From: Streptomyces klenkii
Lineage (GTDB): Bacteria > Actinomycetota > Actinomycetes > Streptomycetales > Streptomycetaceae
Assembly: GCF_003626645.1 (NCBI RefSeq)
Contig: NZ_RBAM01000003.1
Span: forward strand, 620,001 to 684,000
Length of the DNA stretch: 64,000 nt
Direction: 5' to 3'
The notes under the pieces were generated by a model. That model searched no databases and had not been told where the DNA came from. It saw nothing but the letters and a program-made list of their open reading frames with translations. Below are positions 39,518 to 48,335 of the stretch, one piece after another; positions within the stretch are counted from its first letter, which is position 1, and each line of letters starts with the position of its first letter. The translations under genes and the position numbers were made by a program.

Positions 39518-40425
39518 TTCCCGTTCAGATTCAGACCGAAGAGGTCGGCGGCTCCCTCGCCGGACTCGCAGACGAGCACCACGGTGAACGGAATGCCGAC
39601 GCCACGGGGCTTGTGGTGCGGGCTGCGCCAGTGCTCGGCTGCCCGCTTCAGCAGGGCGAAGAAAGCCTTTCGGTCCTCCGGGCTCCCCGAAAGCAGCCGC
39701 TCCGAGTTCTCGATCACGACGATGTACTGGTCGGCGGGTAGCCAGTGGAGATCCCGCAGGCAGTCGGAGAGGGCGTTCCAGTTCCACCCGAAGTAGTCGG
39801 GAAACCTGAACCGGTCCCAGAACTACTCGAAAACCCCGTCACTGTCCCCCATCGCGGCCCCGTCCAGCCGCGCGACAAACGTCGTCCCGGACGCAGGCAA
39901 GAGGTCGACTTCCCTGGCAGTGGCGCCCCGCGCCACCACCCGCAGCCACGCTTCGTCAAGCGCCGCAGGAACGTATGGCGCTGCCTGGCCGAAGACAACG
40001 GTCGGCCCGTCATCAGTATCCAAAACCCGCACGTCGAACCGCTTCCGCGGAAAGGCCCGCCGAAGCGCCGCCTCCCAGGAGTGCGCCACCGCCTGGGCAA
40101 TGTGACCCAGCGCCTCTTCCGCTTCTGCGGTGTCACCGCAGTCGATCGCGTACCCGACAGCGAAGCGGTTGAGGACGCCTTCGATCCTGCGAACGTCGCC
40201 ATCGAGCCGGCGGTACCAGTCGTCAAAGCTGCCCGGCGCGTACGAACGCTTCCGCATCACGCACCCCCGCACCTCGACGAACTCGGGGTTCATCAGGTGA
40301 GCGAAGGCAAGCCACATGCCCACCGTGCAGTGCTCGTTCAGGAAGTCGACGGAGTCCAGGTCGCCCGTGTAGCTCTCGACCCAGGCTTTGATCTCCGGAT
40401 ATTCATCGGGGTTCAAGCACGCCAA
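39514..40425 (-). pseudogene. Barstar-domain protein gene split by an in-frame TAG
   Basis: A 304-codon frame with one internal stop, TAG at 39823-39825 (codon 201). Before it lies a 200-residue protein of unknown fold ending FVARLDGAAMGDSDGVFE; after it the same frame continues FWDRFRFPDYFGWNWNALSD and ends NLNGN. The joined text is a barstar (barnase inhibitor) domain: LDGA start, FPDYFGWNWNALSDCL core, LPADQYIVVIENSERLL. TAG is one base from CAG (Gln), which suits the spot. So the gene probably lost its immunity domain by a point mutation, or the TAG is a sequencing error or is read through. It overlaps the upstream gene by 13 bases. Confidence 0.8.
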
Positions 40426-40769
40426 CCCGATGGCGGAGAATACAGCGCGGAACTCCCTGACACCGCCAACAACCCAATCACTGGCGGCCCTTCCCGATAC
40501 TCCCAGGTGGACGGCCGCCGAAGCGTCTCGTCAAGCACGTCACCGGTCAACCTCTCCCCACCCTGGTGCGCAGGCCACTCCTCGCCTCGATACACCTCGA
40601 CGTACCCGGCCCGCTCCCACCGGCCGATGATCTCAGCAAAAATAGGAGCAACGACCAACCACTCGCTTTCGCCTCCTCCACGCGTCCAGTCAGCCAATAC
40701 AGACCAGAGCGGCGACATCTCCCTGGCGTTGACGAGGAGGCACTCTTCTTCCGCGGAGAGCCATTCCAT
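40413..40769 (-). CDS. Small protein in the immunity cluster
   Basis: 118 residues from ATG 40769 (ATG 40805 adds 12). Acidic/aromatic-rich text such as PLWSVLADWTRGGGESEWLV and GRWERAGYVEVYRGEEWP. I do not recognise a family, but similar proteins sit beside RHS and barstar genes in Streptomyces. It overlaps the barstar-like gene by 13 bases, so they are co-translated. An immunity role is inferred from position only. Confidence 0.65.
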   Translation of the reverse strand: MEWLSAEEECLLVNAREMSPLWSVLADWTRGGGESEWLVVAPIFAEIIGRWERAGYVEVYRGEEWPAHQGGERLTGDVLDETLRRPSTWEYREGPPVIGLLAVSGSSALYSPPSGWRA

Positions 40770-41064
40770 GTTCAAATCAGCTCGCTTGCCCGCTGGACGC
40801 CGCATTAAACCGACCCATCACTCCACCACAGGGAGGCCAGCACCTCACTCAAACTCAACAGCCAGCCATCGAATACAACAGCCGACCCGCATCATTCAAA
40901 CAATGCAGGGGGCGAACCATCCATCGGATCGATTCGAAAATGGCCATTCCCCTCGAATTTGACGCAAGCCGCTAGTGCGCAATAGCTCTAACACTGTGTA
41001 GCGAGCCTACTCCAAACCCTCCCCCTCAGATTTTCCCTGCGCCGATGCCTACACCACCCGCCCT

Positions 41065-41379
41065 TTAGGGCACACCAAGAATCCCCATCAGCCGCTCGCG
41101 TACAAGATCCGCAAAGCCATGAGCCTCGCTCTGATCTCCTCCGTTTTCAGCGACCCTTTCAAGCTGCCACTCAGAAAACAGGGGAGCAAACCATACGAGC
41201 CTGACGAAATCAGGATGCAGTGACTCACCATCAGCGATTTCGATGCCTTCGAGGAGCTCGATGTACTTAGCCCCAAGTTCTGCATCATACACGCCACTCC
41301 GGAGCTTTCCCAGAACTCCCGAGTCGGCATCCCAAGCGAAGTCCAGCGCCTCAAGAACTGCAGGATCAGAATGCTTCAT
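41065..41379 (-). CDS. Candidate immunity protein for the RHS toxin
   Basis: 104 residues, acidic (many Asp/Glu), no signal or TM. The ATG overlaps the RHS stop codon (ATGA, 41376-41379), the usual layout of a toxin and its dedicated immunity gene. The text (HPDFVRLVWFAPLFSEWQLER and so on) matches no family I know. Base composition is lower in GC than the RHS core and like that of the toxin tip. It should bind and block the C-terminal toxin domain in the producer. A GGA-ATG start at 41385 (TTG) is possible. Confidence 0.7.
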   Translation of the reverse strand: MKHSDPAVLEALDFAWDADSGVLGKLRSGVYDAELGAKYIELLEGIEIADGESLHPDFVRLVWFAPLFSEWQLERVAENGGDQSEAHGFADLVRERLMGILGVP

Positions 41380-44300
41380 TCCCAATATCCAATGATCGCT
41401 TCAGGAGGTATGTTCTGGTGAACAAGTACCTCTTGGTCACCCTTTGCATAGTAGTCAATCCTACCCTTGCCAGGGAATCCACCCGAGACATCCTCAACAT
41501 GACCCGGCACCTTGGACAGGTCGATTGCAACGACGCCATTCCCCTTATTATATTTCCCCAAGGCGATTCCAGGGAGCTTCGTGGTCGAAATCCACGGACT
41601 ACGCCTCTTACCTGCCACATGGGACAGGGGTGACACCTGATCAATCGGCACATCCGGAGCACGCGCTGTCAGGCCGAGCGCAGGATCCTCACCCTTAGCC
41701 AAAGATCTGAAGACAATTCCAGGAACCGCATCATCATTCGTAGGTATGCACGGCGCCAGCCCAAGGCGATCCGCCCATCGGAACGGGTTACGTACATAGG
41801 CGTGAGGATTGGGCGCCGGCACCAGCCCGAGCGGATCTACTGAGACATAGCAGGCTGTCTCTGGATCGTAGTAACGGAAAATGTTGTAGTGGAGGCCCGT
41901 TTCGGGGTCGTGGTACTGGCCCGGGAAGCGGAGGGGGCAGTCCGGGGTGCCTTCCGTCGTGGGGGCCGGGAGGGGCGTGCCCCAGAGGGTCGTGCGGTGT
42001 TGCCACGACAGTTCACCCGTCGGCGTGATCAGTTCCGTCGGGGTGCCGACCGCGTCCGTGATGACGGCGTGGAAGCGCGTGCCGAAGTCCCGTTCCGCTT
42101 CCTCCGCGAAGCCCTCGATCAGGGACTTGCCCGCTGACCTGGTCAAACGCGTGGAGTCCGTCTGCGTCAGGGGGCGGTGCGTGCCCGGGGCGTAGTCCCA
42201 GGTCAGCGTCCTGCCGTCAGCAGCCGTCTGCTCCGCCAGCCGCGTGCCGTCCCACGCGAAGAGCGTTTCGCCGTCACGCCCCTCGCAGCGCTTCGATATG
42301 CGGCGGCCCAGCGGGTCGTACACGTACTGCCACCGCTCCCCCTCCGGCGTCACCGCCTCCCTCAGGCGGTCCTCCGCGTCCCACGTGTACGTCCAGACCC
42401 GCGTCCGGCCGTTGAGGAGCTTGCGCGCCTTGCGAACAAGGCGGCCCTGCGCGTCGTGTTCGTAGGTCGTGCGGCCCGCGCGGCGGATCAGCGTGCCCTC
42501 GAACTCGCGCTGCCCGGGGGCCGAATGGTCAGGGGCGGTAGCGCTCGTGACGTTGCCCGCGCCGTCGTAGGCGTACCGCTCGGTCCAGCCGTGCGCCCGG
42601 ACCGTCGTCACGCGGCCCGTCGGGTCCAGGGCGAAGCGGCGCGTGCCGGAGGTGAGTTCGCGGATCTCGCGGAGGTAGCCGTCCTCGCGGTACGCGTACT
42701 CGCGGTGTTGCAGGAGGCGTTCCGCGCCCCGTACGACCTGGGTGGTCAAGCGGTCCGCGGCATCCCACTCCTGCGTGAGCACCGCGCCCTCGCCGCCCAG
42801 CCGACGCTCCGTCTCCCGCCCCGCCGCGTCGTACGCGAACGTCAGCCCGCCCGCGTCGCCGACCAGCTCCGTCGGCCGGCCCGCCGCGTCGTACGTCCAC
42901 TCCGACGCCAGCCCGGACGGGGTCTCGCGCCGCACCCGCCGGCCCAGCGCGTCGTACGCGTAGCTCGTCGCCCTGCCGTTCACCGACTCTGACAGCACGC
43001 GGCCGAGCACGTCCCGCTCGTATACGACCTCCGCGTCGGCGTTCACCGCGCGGATGAGGTTGCCCGCGGCGTCGTAAGCGAACGTCGTGACCGCCTCGGC
43101 GTCATCCGCCCGCTGCTCCGTCGCCCGGCCCAGTGCGTCGCGGGTGAAGTGCAGCGTCTCGCCCGCGCCGTTCGTGCGGGAGGCCAGCCCGCCCGCCGCG
43201 TCGTGCGCGTACGTCAGCGTGCGGTCGTTGAAGTCCGTCTCGGACGTCAGCCGGCCCGCCGCGTCGTAGGCGTACGACCAGGTCAGGCCCTGCGGGTTCG
43301 TCACTCCCGTCAGGCGCAGTTCGGTGTCGTACGTGAACGCGTACGTCGTGCCGTCCGGGTCCGTGCGGGACGTCGGGAGGTCGAAGTGCCCGGCCTCGTG
43401 GCGGGTGATGTTCCCCGCCGTGTCCGTGTGCGTGACGAGGTTCCCCTCGCCGTCCCACGCCCAGGTCTCGCTCGTCCCGTCCGGGTACTCGCGCCGGGAC
43501 GGCCTGCCCTCCGTCGTCCACGTCGTGCGGGTGGCCCGGCCCAGCGGATCAACCGCCTCCACGATGCGGCCGAACACGTCCCGGCGGACGGTCGTCCGGT
43601 GCCCAAGAGCGTCGGTGATCGCGACCGGGAGCCCCGCCGCGTCACACTCAACCCGCGAGACGTTGCCGAGCGCGTCGGTCACCGCGGCGAGGCGGCCCTG
43701 GTCGTCGTGGGTGTAGCGGGTCTCCGCGCCCGCCGGGTCCGTCGTCGCAACGAGGTTGCCTCGGTCGTCGTACGCGTGCAGCCACCGCCCGCCGCCCGGC
43801 TCCGTGACCTCCACCGGCCTGCACAGGTCGTTGTAGAGCGCTTCGCCCGACGAGCCGTCCGGCAGAACCACCTTCGCCAGGTTGCCCTGCTCGTCGTACG
43901 CGTAGCGGGTCGTCCGGCCCAGCGGGTCGGTCACGGAGAGGCGGTCCGCGCCCCTCTCGTCCCACTTGGTCAGAGTCTTGTGGCCGAGCGGGTCGGTCTC
44001 CTCCGTGACCAGGGCGGCGGCGTTGTAGCGGTACGTGCGCTCGTTGCCGAGGGAGTCGGTGACCGTGGTCGTGCGGGTCTCGGGGTCGTACGCCAGCAAG
44101 CCCGAGAGAAAACCGTCACTCCCCTCCGTACGGACCACGCGGCCGGACGCGTCGTACGTGTAGCCGTACGACGTGTCGTTGCGGTCGGTCCAGGAGGTTA
44201 TTCGGCCTTCGGCGTCGTACGTGAAGCGCAGGGGCTTGCCGCTGGAGTTGGTGACCTCCGTGAGGTTGCCCGCGTCGTCGTAGCCGTAGCGGATGAGGGT

Positions 44301-45689
44301 CGTGCCGCGGCCGGGGGCGGTCGGCGGCTCGTACGGGGACGGGGGCTCGTCGAGGAGGCGCAGGGCCGTGACGCGCGCGCCCGCCTCCCCAATGATGTCC
44401 GTCTCGACGGCCACGTAGGAGCCGCCGGAGTGGCGGATCGCGGTCGGCGTGCCGGTGGCCGTGCGCTCGAAGTCGATGCGGGCGCCGTTGCGGTCCTCCA
44501 TGCTCTCCAGCGGCAGCTGGAGGATGCCCGGCTCCTCGGTCGGGACCAGGCCGCCGAAGGTGCGGGTGATGCCCGTCTGCGGGTCGGCGATGGTCATGAC
44601 GCCGCCGGGCCTGCCGTCCCAGGTCAGGGGCCGGCGCGGGCCCTTGACCGGGAGGACCGGCTCCCCGGGTACGGGCACGGGGTAGACGAGGCGCATGCCG
44701 TCCGCGGCCGCGTAGACGACGCCGTCGCCGTCGAGCTGGACCCGCTCGTCGAAGGTCGAGGCCCACGTCGGGCCGAACCAGGCGCCCGCCCGGTACGAGG
44801 AGACGTGGGTGCGCTCGACGACGAGGGGCAGGGAACCGGGGAGGGTGACGTCCGTCGCCGGGAGGAGCATGGCGCCGGTCGCGACGTCGATGGGGTCGAG
44901 GGCGCATTCGACGTTGGAGGGGAGACGGGCAGCCGGGGAGAGTTCGCTGCCCATAGGGCGAACGCCCTTGAAGAGGTTGCGGAAGCCGCCAGCGGCACCG
45001 GCGTTCTTGGCGAGGCTGCCGAAGCCGCCGAACAGGCCGCCGTAAATCATGCCGTCCCTGGCCGAGTCACTCGCCTCGGTCAGGTTGAACCCGTCCTGCC
45101 GCCCCTGCGCGATCCTGATCGGCTGGGCGACCGCCAGGTTGACCGTGACAGACTCCAGGCCACCGAGCGCCGCCGAGGCCAGCGTCACGGTCGCCACTTC
45201 GGCCACGGTCATGGACACGGTGACGCCGAGCGCGGCGCCCGCCTCCACGATCGCCGCCGCCGCGGTACCGGCGGGGCCGGCGAGAGCGCCGCCGGTCAAC
45301 AGGGCGACCCCGACAGCAGCTCCCAGGACGGCGACGTCCTCAATGATCTTGTCCCAGAGCTGGTCCATCGCCTTGTCGACCGCTTCGGCGAGCTTCTCCA
45401 GCCCATCCGCCATCTTCTCGGCCGACACGGCGAGGTCGTGCAGCCAGCCGTCCTGCGAGCCCTTGGCGTAGCGGTGCCAGAAGACCTCGAAGGCCTCGAT
45501 CGCCTCACCCTTGTTGTTGTGGATGAGGGAGGTGGCCTGGTTGTTGACCGGGGTACGGACCTCCTTGACCTCGCCCGCGAACGTACGCCATGCCTTGGCG
45601 GCCTTACGGAGCTTGTCGGCATCGCCGTCGGGCCAGTACAGGCCCATGTACTCGACGAGGAAGTGCTGGATCTTGTGCTTGACGCTCAC
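41376..45689 (-). CDS. RHS/YD-repeat polymorphic toxin with ADP-ribosyltransferase-like tip
   Basis: 1437 residues. N-terminus (1-110): helical WXG/LXG-like segment with WHRYAKGSQDGW; then two hydrophobic hairpins (about 115-185). A DUF6531-type domain follows (ALDPIDVATGAML, VERTHVSSYRAGAWFGPTWAST). Some 30 YD repeats (YDAAGRL, GN-type) fill about 430-1240, ending in the RHS core GLHYNIFRYYDPETACYVSV and DPLGL. The last 123 residues (1315-1437) are the tip: IVFRSL (Arg1328), WISTT (Ser1368), QEVLVHQNIPPEAI (Glu1420), the R-S-E pattern of ADP-ribosyltransferase folds. Translation is coupled to the WXG gene (ATGA 45686-45689). Confidence 0.9.
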   Translation of the reverse strand: MSVKHKIQHFLVEYMGLYWPDGDADKLRKAAKAWRTFAGEVKEVRTPVNNQATSLIHNNKGEAIEAFEVFWHRYAKGSQDGWLHDLAVSAEKMADGLEKLAEAVDKAMDQLWDKIIEDVAVLGAAVGVALLTGGALAGPAGTAAAAIVEAGAALGVTVSMTVAEVATVTLASAALGGLESVTVNLAVAQPIRIAQGRQDGFNLTEASDSARDGMIYGGLFGGFGSLAKNAGAAGGFRNLFKGVRPMGSELSPAARLPSNVECALDPIDVATGAMLLPATDVTLPGSLPLVVERTHVSSYRAGAWFGPTWASTFDERVQLDGDGVVYAAADGMRLVYPVPVPGEPVLPVKGPRRPLTWDGRPGGVMTIADPQTGITRTFGGLVPTEEPGILQLPLESMEDRNGARIDFERTATGTPTAIRHSGGSYVAVETDIIGEAGARVTALRLLDEPPSPYEPPTAPGRGTTLIRYGYDDAGNLTEVTNSSGKPLRFTYDAEGRITSWTDRNDTSYGYTYDASGRVVRTEGSDGFLSGLLAYDPETRTTTVTDSLGNERTYRYNAAALVTEETDPLGHKTLTKWDERGADRLSVTDPLGRTTRYAYDEQGNLAKVVLPDGSSGEALYNDLCRPVEVTEPGGGRWLHAYDDRGNLVATTDPAGAETRYTHDDQGRLAAVTDALGNVSRVECDAAGLPVAITDALGHRTTVRRDVFGRIVEAVDPLGRATRTTWTTEGRPSRREYPDGTSETWAWDGEGNLVTHTDTAGNITRHEAGHFDLPTSRTDPDGTTYAFTYDTELRLTGVTNPQGLTWSYAYDAAGRLTSETDFNDRTLTYAHDAAGGLASRTNGAGETLHFTRDALGRATEQRADDAEAVTTFAYDAAGNLIRAVNADAEVVYERDVLGRVLSESVNGRATSYAYDALGRRVRRETPSGLASEWTYDAAGRPTELVGDAGGLTFAYDAAGRETERRLGGEGAVLTQEWDAADRLTTQVVRGAERLLQHREYAYREDGYLREIRELTSGTRRFALDPTGRVTTVRAHGWTERYAYDGAGNVTSATAPDHSAPGQREFEGTLIRRAGRTTYEHDAQGRLVRKARKLLNGRTRVWTYTWDAEDRLREAVTPEGERWQYVYDPLGRRISKRCEGRDGETLFAWDGTRLAEQTAADGRTLTWDYAPGTHRPLTQTDSTRLTRSAGKSLIEGFAEEAERDFGTRFHAVITDAVGTPTELITPTGELSWQHRTTLWGTPLPAPTTEGTPDCPLRFPGQYHDPETGLHYNIFRYYDPETACYVSVDPLGLVPAPNPHAYVRNPFRWADRLGLAPCIPTNDDAVPGIVFRSLAKGEDPALGLTARAPDVPIDQVSPLSHVAGKRRSPWISTTKLPGIALGKYNKGNGVVAIDLSKVPGHVEDVSGGFPGKGRIDYYAKGDQEVLVHQNIPPEAIIGYWE

Positions 45690-46084
45690 TTGCCGCTACC
45701 GCTATCGCCGCCGCTGCCGCTGCCCTGAGCACCCTTGGCGCCCTTCTTCGAGAACATCGCAGCGATCAGCTTGTCGTTCTCGATGTGGCCGTCGGACATG
45801 TCGACCATCGCCTCGTGAATGCTCGCGAGGCCGGCGACGAAGATCTTCGTGGCGTGCTCGATCTTCTCGCGTGCGGGCTTGTACGACTCGCCGAACGTCT
45901 TTCCCTGCTCGTCCGCGCCCCACGGCGAACCGAGGCCGTCGAGAGTGTCGGTCAGCGCCGTCAGCGCGTCGCGCAGCTTGCCGCTCTGCTCGCTGAAGGT
46001 CGGCGCCGCGGACTTCAGATCCGCGGTCTTGATGTCCAGGATCTTGCCGTCGCCGCCACCGCCGCCGCCCGGGCTGTTGCCCAT
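45686..46084 (-). CDS. WXG100-superfamily-like protein
   Basis: 132 residues from ATG 46084 after GGAGG. Two long helices with SPWGADEQGKTFGESY between them match the ESX/WXG-type partners; the Gly/Ser-rich tail is likely flexible. It overlaps the RHS gene by 4 bases. Such proteins are usually co-secreted with or guide their partner through type VII secretion. No ESX secretion genes are in the window. Confidence 0.8.
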   Translation of the reverse strand: MGNSPGGGGGGDGKILDIKTADLKSAAPTFSEQSGKLRDALTALTDTLDGLGSPWGADEQGKTFGESYKPAREKIEHATKIFVAGLASIHEAMVDMSDGHIENDKLIAAMFSKKGAKGAQGSGSGGDSGSGK

Positions 46085-46266
46085 AGCCGCCTCCCCCGCC
46101 AGGTCGTACACCAACGTCACATGTTCGCATGCGCGTGCGGTGGACTGGTGTCTGACACGCAGTCCACCGGAGCGGCCAGGGGGAGGGGTGCGGGATGCGG
46201 GTGCAGGGAGCGGGATGCGGCGGCCGGGCTGCCGCACCCCGTGGCCCGGACGGCCCGCCGGCTCGG

Positions 46267-46869
46267 CTACACCCGGTTCCACGCCTCCCGGCCCTGCGCG
46301 GACGGGATGTGCGCCCGGAACTTGTTCTCCAGGTTCGCGCCCCGTACGACCCCGAACGTGTGGTACGTCAGCCCCCACTCGTCGATGGCCGAGCCGTCGG
46401 CGAACATGCACATGGAGTGCAGGTTGTCGCGGCTGACGCGATCCCCCTCCCTGATCCATCCGCCGACGTCGAGCTTGCCCTCACCGAACTGCGAAGTCCC
46501 GCCCAGGTGGGCGCAGTACACCGCGGCCGGGTTGGCTCCTCCGGGAACGGGCGGCAGAGCGGGCTTACGGATGTAGGCCAGGGCGGCAAGGGTCGGCTTG
46601 TCCGCGGCGAGGGTGTCGGACGGAAGGATGATCTGCGTGTTGTCCTTCGCGTTCTGGAACCGGCAGAGCTCGCGAACCGTGCCCAGCGGGGTGAGGTTGA
46701 GCTGGTTGTCGTAGTACGCGCGGTAGTCGGCGGGCGTACCGCCCTTTTGGAGGCACCATGCCGCGGGCGTGACCGGCTTGGGCGCCGGCGCGGCCCCTGC
46801 CTGCGTGGCGGTCAGAAGCGCGGCGCCGGCGGTGAGGGCTAGGGCTGCTGCGGTGATCCGTGCTCGCAT
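46267..46869 (-). CDS. Secreted protein with DUF333-like modules
   Basis: 200 residues, ATG 46869 after GGGAGGACGC. Signal peptide to about residue 27 (ATQAGAAPA). Two similar modules: first AAWCLQKGGTPADYR...ELCRFQN, then NPAAVYCAHLGGTSQFGEGK...MCMFADGSAIDEWGLTYH; the second has the DUF333 pattern (NPA..YC...GG, C.F.DGS..DEW). Four Cys suggest two disulfides. Function unknown. Confidence 0.8.
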   Translation of the reverse strand: MRARITAAALALTAGAALLTATQAGAAPAPKPVTPAAWCLQKGGTPADYRAYYDNQLNLTPLGTVRELCRFQNAKDNTQIILPSDTLAADKPTLAALAYIRKPALPPVPGGANPAAVYCAHLGGTSQFGEGKLDVGGWIREGDRVSRDNLHSMCMFADGSAIDEWGLTYHTFGVVRGANLENKFRAHIPSAQGREAWNRV

Positions 46870-47063
46870 TGCGTCCTCCCGGTTAGGTGTACGGGGTGAG
46901 TGACGGTACGAAGGAACGGCAGAACTGCGGAACGGTGGAAGCCTCGGGTGGGGAGGACCGGCCCGTCAATGCTTGCGAGCGCGAATCGGACGATTCAACT
47001 CCGCGTCGGAAGAGGCTTGACGGCGGGTGAGCGGCGGAGAGTGCGAGCCGGTCCGGAGTGCGG

Positions 47064-47513
47064 TCAGACCAGGCTCGGCATGAACCCGCCCCGGGCGGTG
47101 CCCGAGGCGAGCAAGCGGGCCCAGTCGAGCGCGGCGGGCAGAGGCAGGGGCAGGGACAGGTGGTCGAGGGAGAGGACGACCACGCCGCCGGCGCGCTCGG
47201 CGTCCGCGCACCAGTCGGCCATGTCGGCCGGCTCGGTGCTGTCGGTGCCGTTGGTGCCGTTGGTGCCGTTGGTGCTTCCGTCGATCACCGGTGCGGCGAA
47301 GGCGGGGATGAGGCCCCCGACGTCCCCGGGGCCGTCGACGACGCAGAGGGTGAGCTTGGGGACGATGCTCCACCCTTCGCACAAGGGCACGGCTCCGGGG
47401 CCGGGTGCGGTCACGACCGGCAGGGCGTCATGAACGGAAGCAGAAGCGTCGGCCAGCAGGAGGACGGGGGTGGCACCCCGTACGAACAGGGTTTTCTCGG
47501 GATCCAGAAGCAC
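47064..47513 (-). CDS. Hypothetical protein with NGT repeat
   Basis: 149 residues from a GTG. No signal or TM; a hydrophobic core with TLFVRGATPVLLLADAS and the tandem repeat NGTNGTNGTDST encoded by near-perfect 9-base repeats (47235-47275). It might be a DUF5949-like Streptomyces protein, but I cannot confirm this. Its upstream region is the foldback element. Confidence 0.6.
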   Translation of the reverse strand: MLLDPEKTLFVRGATPVLLLADASASVHDALPVVTAPGPGAVPLCEGWSIVPKLTLCVVDGPGDVGGLIPAFAAPVIDGSTNGTNGTNGTDSTEPADMADWCADAERAGGVVVLSLDHLSLPLPLPAALDWARLLASGTARGGFMPSLV

Positions 47514-47646
47514 CGGGTCACTTTCGCAGGTCGGGGTCGTCCGGGAGTGGGTGGGGTGCGGGCCGTTCGCGACGACTCGCCGTCACGCCTGATCCCCTCT
47601 TTGCCGGCTGCCTCAGTGGCGACTTGCAGCATTGGCTGAAGCCGGC

Positions 47647-47917
47647 GTCAAGACAGGCTGGCAGCAGGGGGAGGGGTGGGGGGCGACGGTTGCTTGGACG
47701 GCTTGCGGGTGGGGTGGGTTGCTGGGCGCCGTACTCCTGCCGTCACGGATGGCACGTGCGTGAGGAGACCTTGCGCATGGGTCTGGGCTGAGGGGGAGGT
47801 CTCCTCACGCGCCCGCATCCGCGACGGCACGAGTACGGAGGCCAACCACCCACCGGGCGACGGACACCCGACACGGGCAAGCCCCCCACCCTCCCCCCGC
47901 TGCCAGCCTGTCTTGAC
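47647..47917. repeat. 271-bp foldback element (MITE-like)
   Basis: Outer ends: GTCAAGACAGGCTGGCAGC plus more (47647-47684) is the reverse complement of 47881-47917 with one mismatch and one indel over about 38 bases. A second paired zone is CCGTACTC..CGGATG (47729-47751) with CATCCG..GAGTACGG (47816-47838), and the centre holds a perfect 14-bp stem GCGTGAGGAGACCT (47758-47771)/AGGTCTCCTCACGC (47797-47810). It fills most of the 473-base gap between two genes; I see no gene within it and no clear target-site duplication. It could form one long hairpin. MITE is inference. Confidence 0.75.
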
Positions 47918-47986
47918 CCCCGCCCCCACTCCCGGCGGACGCCGGGCGCGGCGCGACCGCACCAGGCCCCTAGGCGCGTGGTGACC

Positions 47987-48307
47987 TCAGCGGTTCACCT
48001 CACCCTCGCCACCGCACGTCGTGCACGGCGCCTCGTGCTGCCAGCCGTCCTCGTCCTCCCACTCGATCTTTCCGCTTCCCTCGCACGAGGAGCACAACGG
48101 CATCGGTCCCGGCCCCTCATCCTGGTCGCACACGGCGTACACGGCGTCCTCTTCCAAGAGGATCGCGTTCACCCCCGGCGGCGCGTTCTTGGTGATCCTG
48201 ATCCGCAGACGGCCTTCCCACGCCCCGGCGACGACGCCCTCGATCCCGTCGACCCAGCCCGAACCGCTCGTTTCGACACGGATCCTGTCGCCATCCCGGA
48301 CAGCCAC
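47987..48307 (-). CDS. Small protein with DnaJ-type zinc-finger motif
   Basis: 106 residues from a GTG after GGGGAG. The C-terminal half contains CSSCEGSGKI and CTTCGGEGEV, two CxxCxGxG motifs like those of the DnaJ zinc finger. The N-terminal half is a beta-rich segment (DRIRVETSGSGWVDG, RLRIRITKNAPPG). Possibly a zinc-dependent protein-binding module; unknown function. Confidence 0.72.
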   Translation of the reverse strand: MAVRDGDRIRVETSGSGWVDGIEGVVAGAWEGRLRIRITKNAPPGVNAILLEEDAVYAVCDQDEGPGPMPLCSSCEGSGKIEWEDEDGWQHEAPCTTCGGEGEVNR

Positions 48308-48335
48308 TGCCGATCACTCCCCTCGCCCGTTCCCG

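Noticed and set aside
40806..41064. Short frame MAIFESIRWMVRPL... in the gap between immunity genes
   Set aside because: Only 30 codons with a weak ribosome site; could be chance in AT-richer DNA. Nothing else is seen in this 259-base gap.
43149..45728. 859-residue plus-strand frame opposite the RHS gene
   Set aside because: Complement of YD repeats; no domain or ribosome site.
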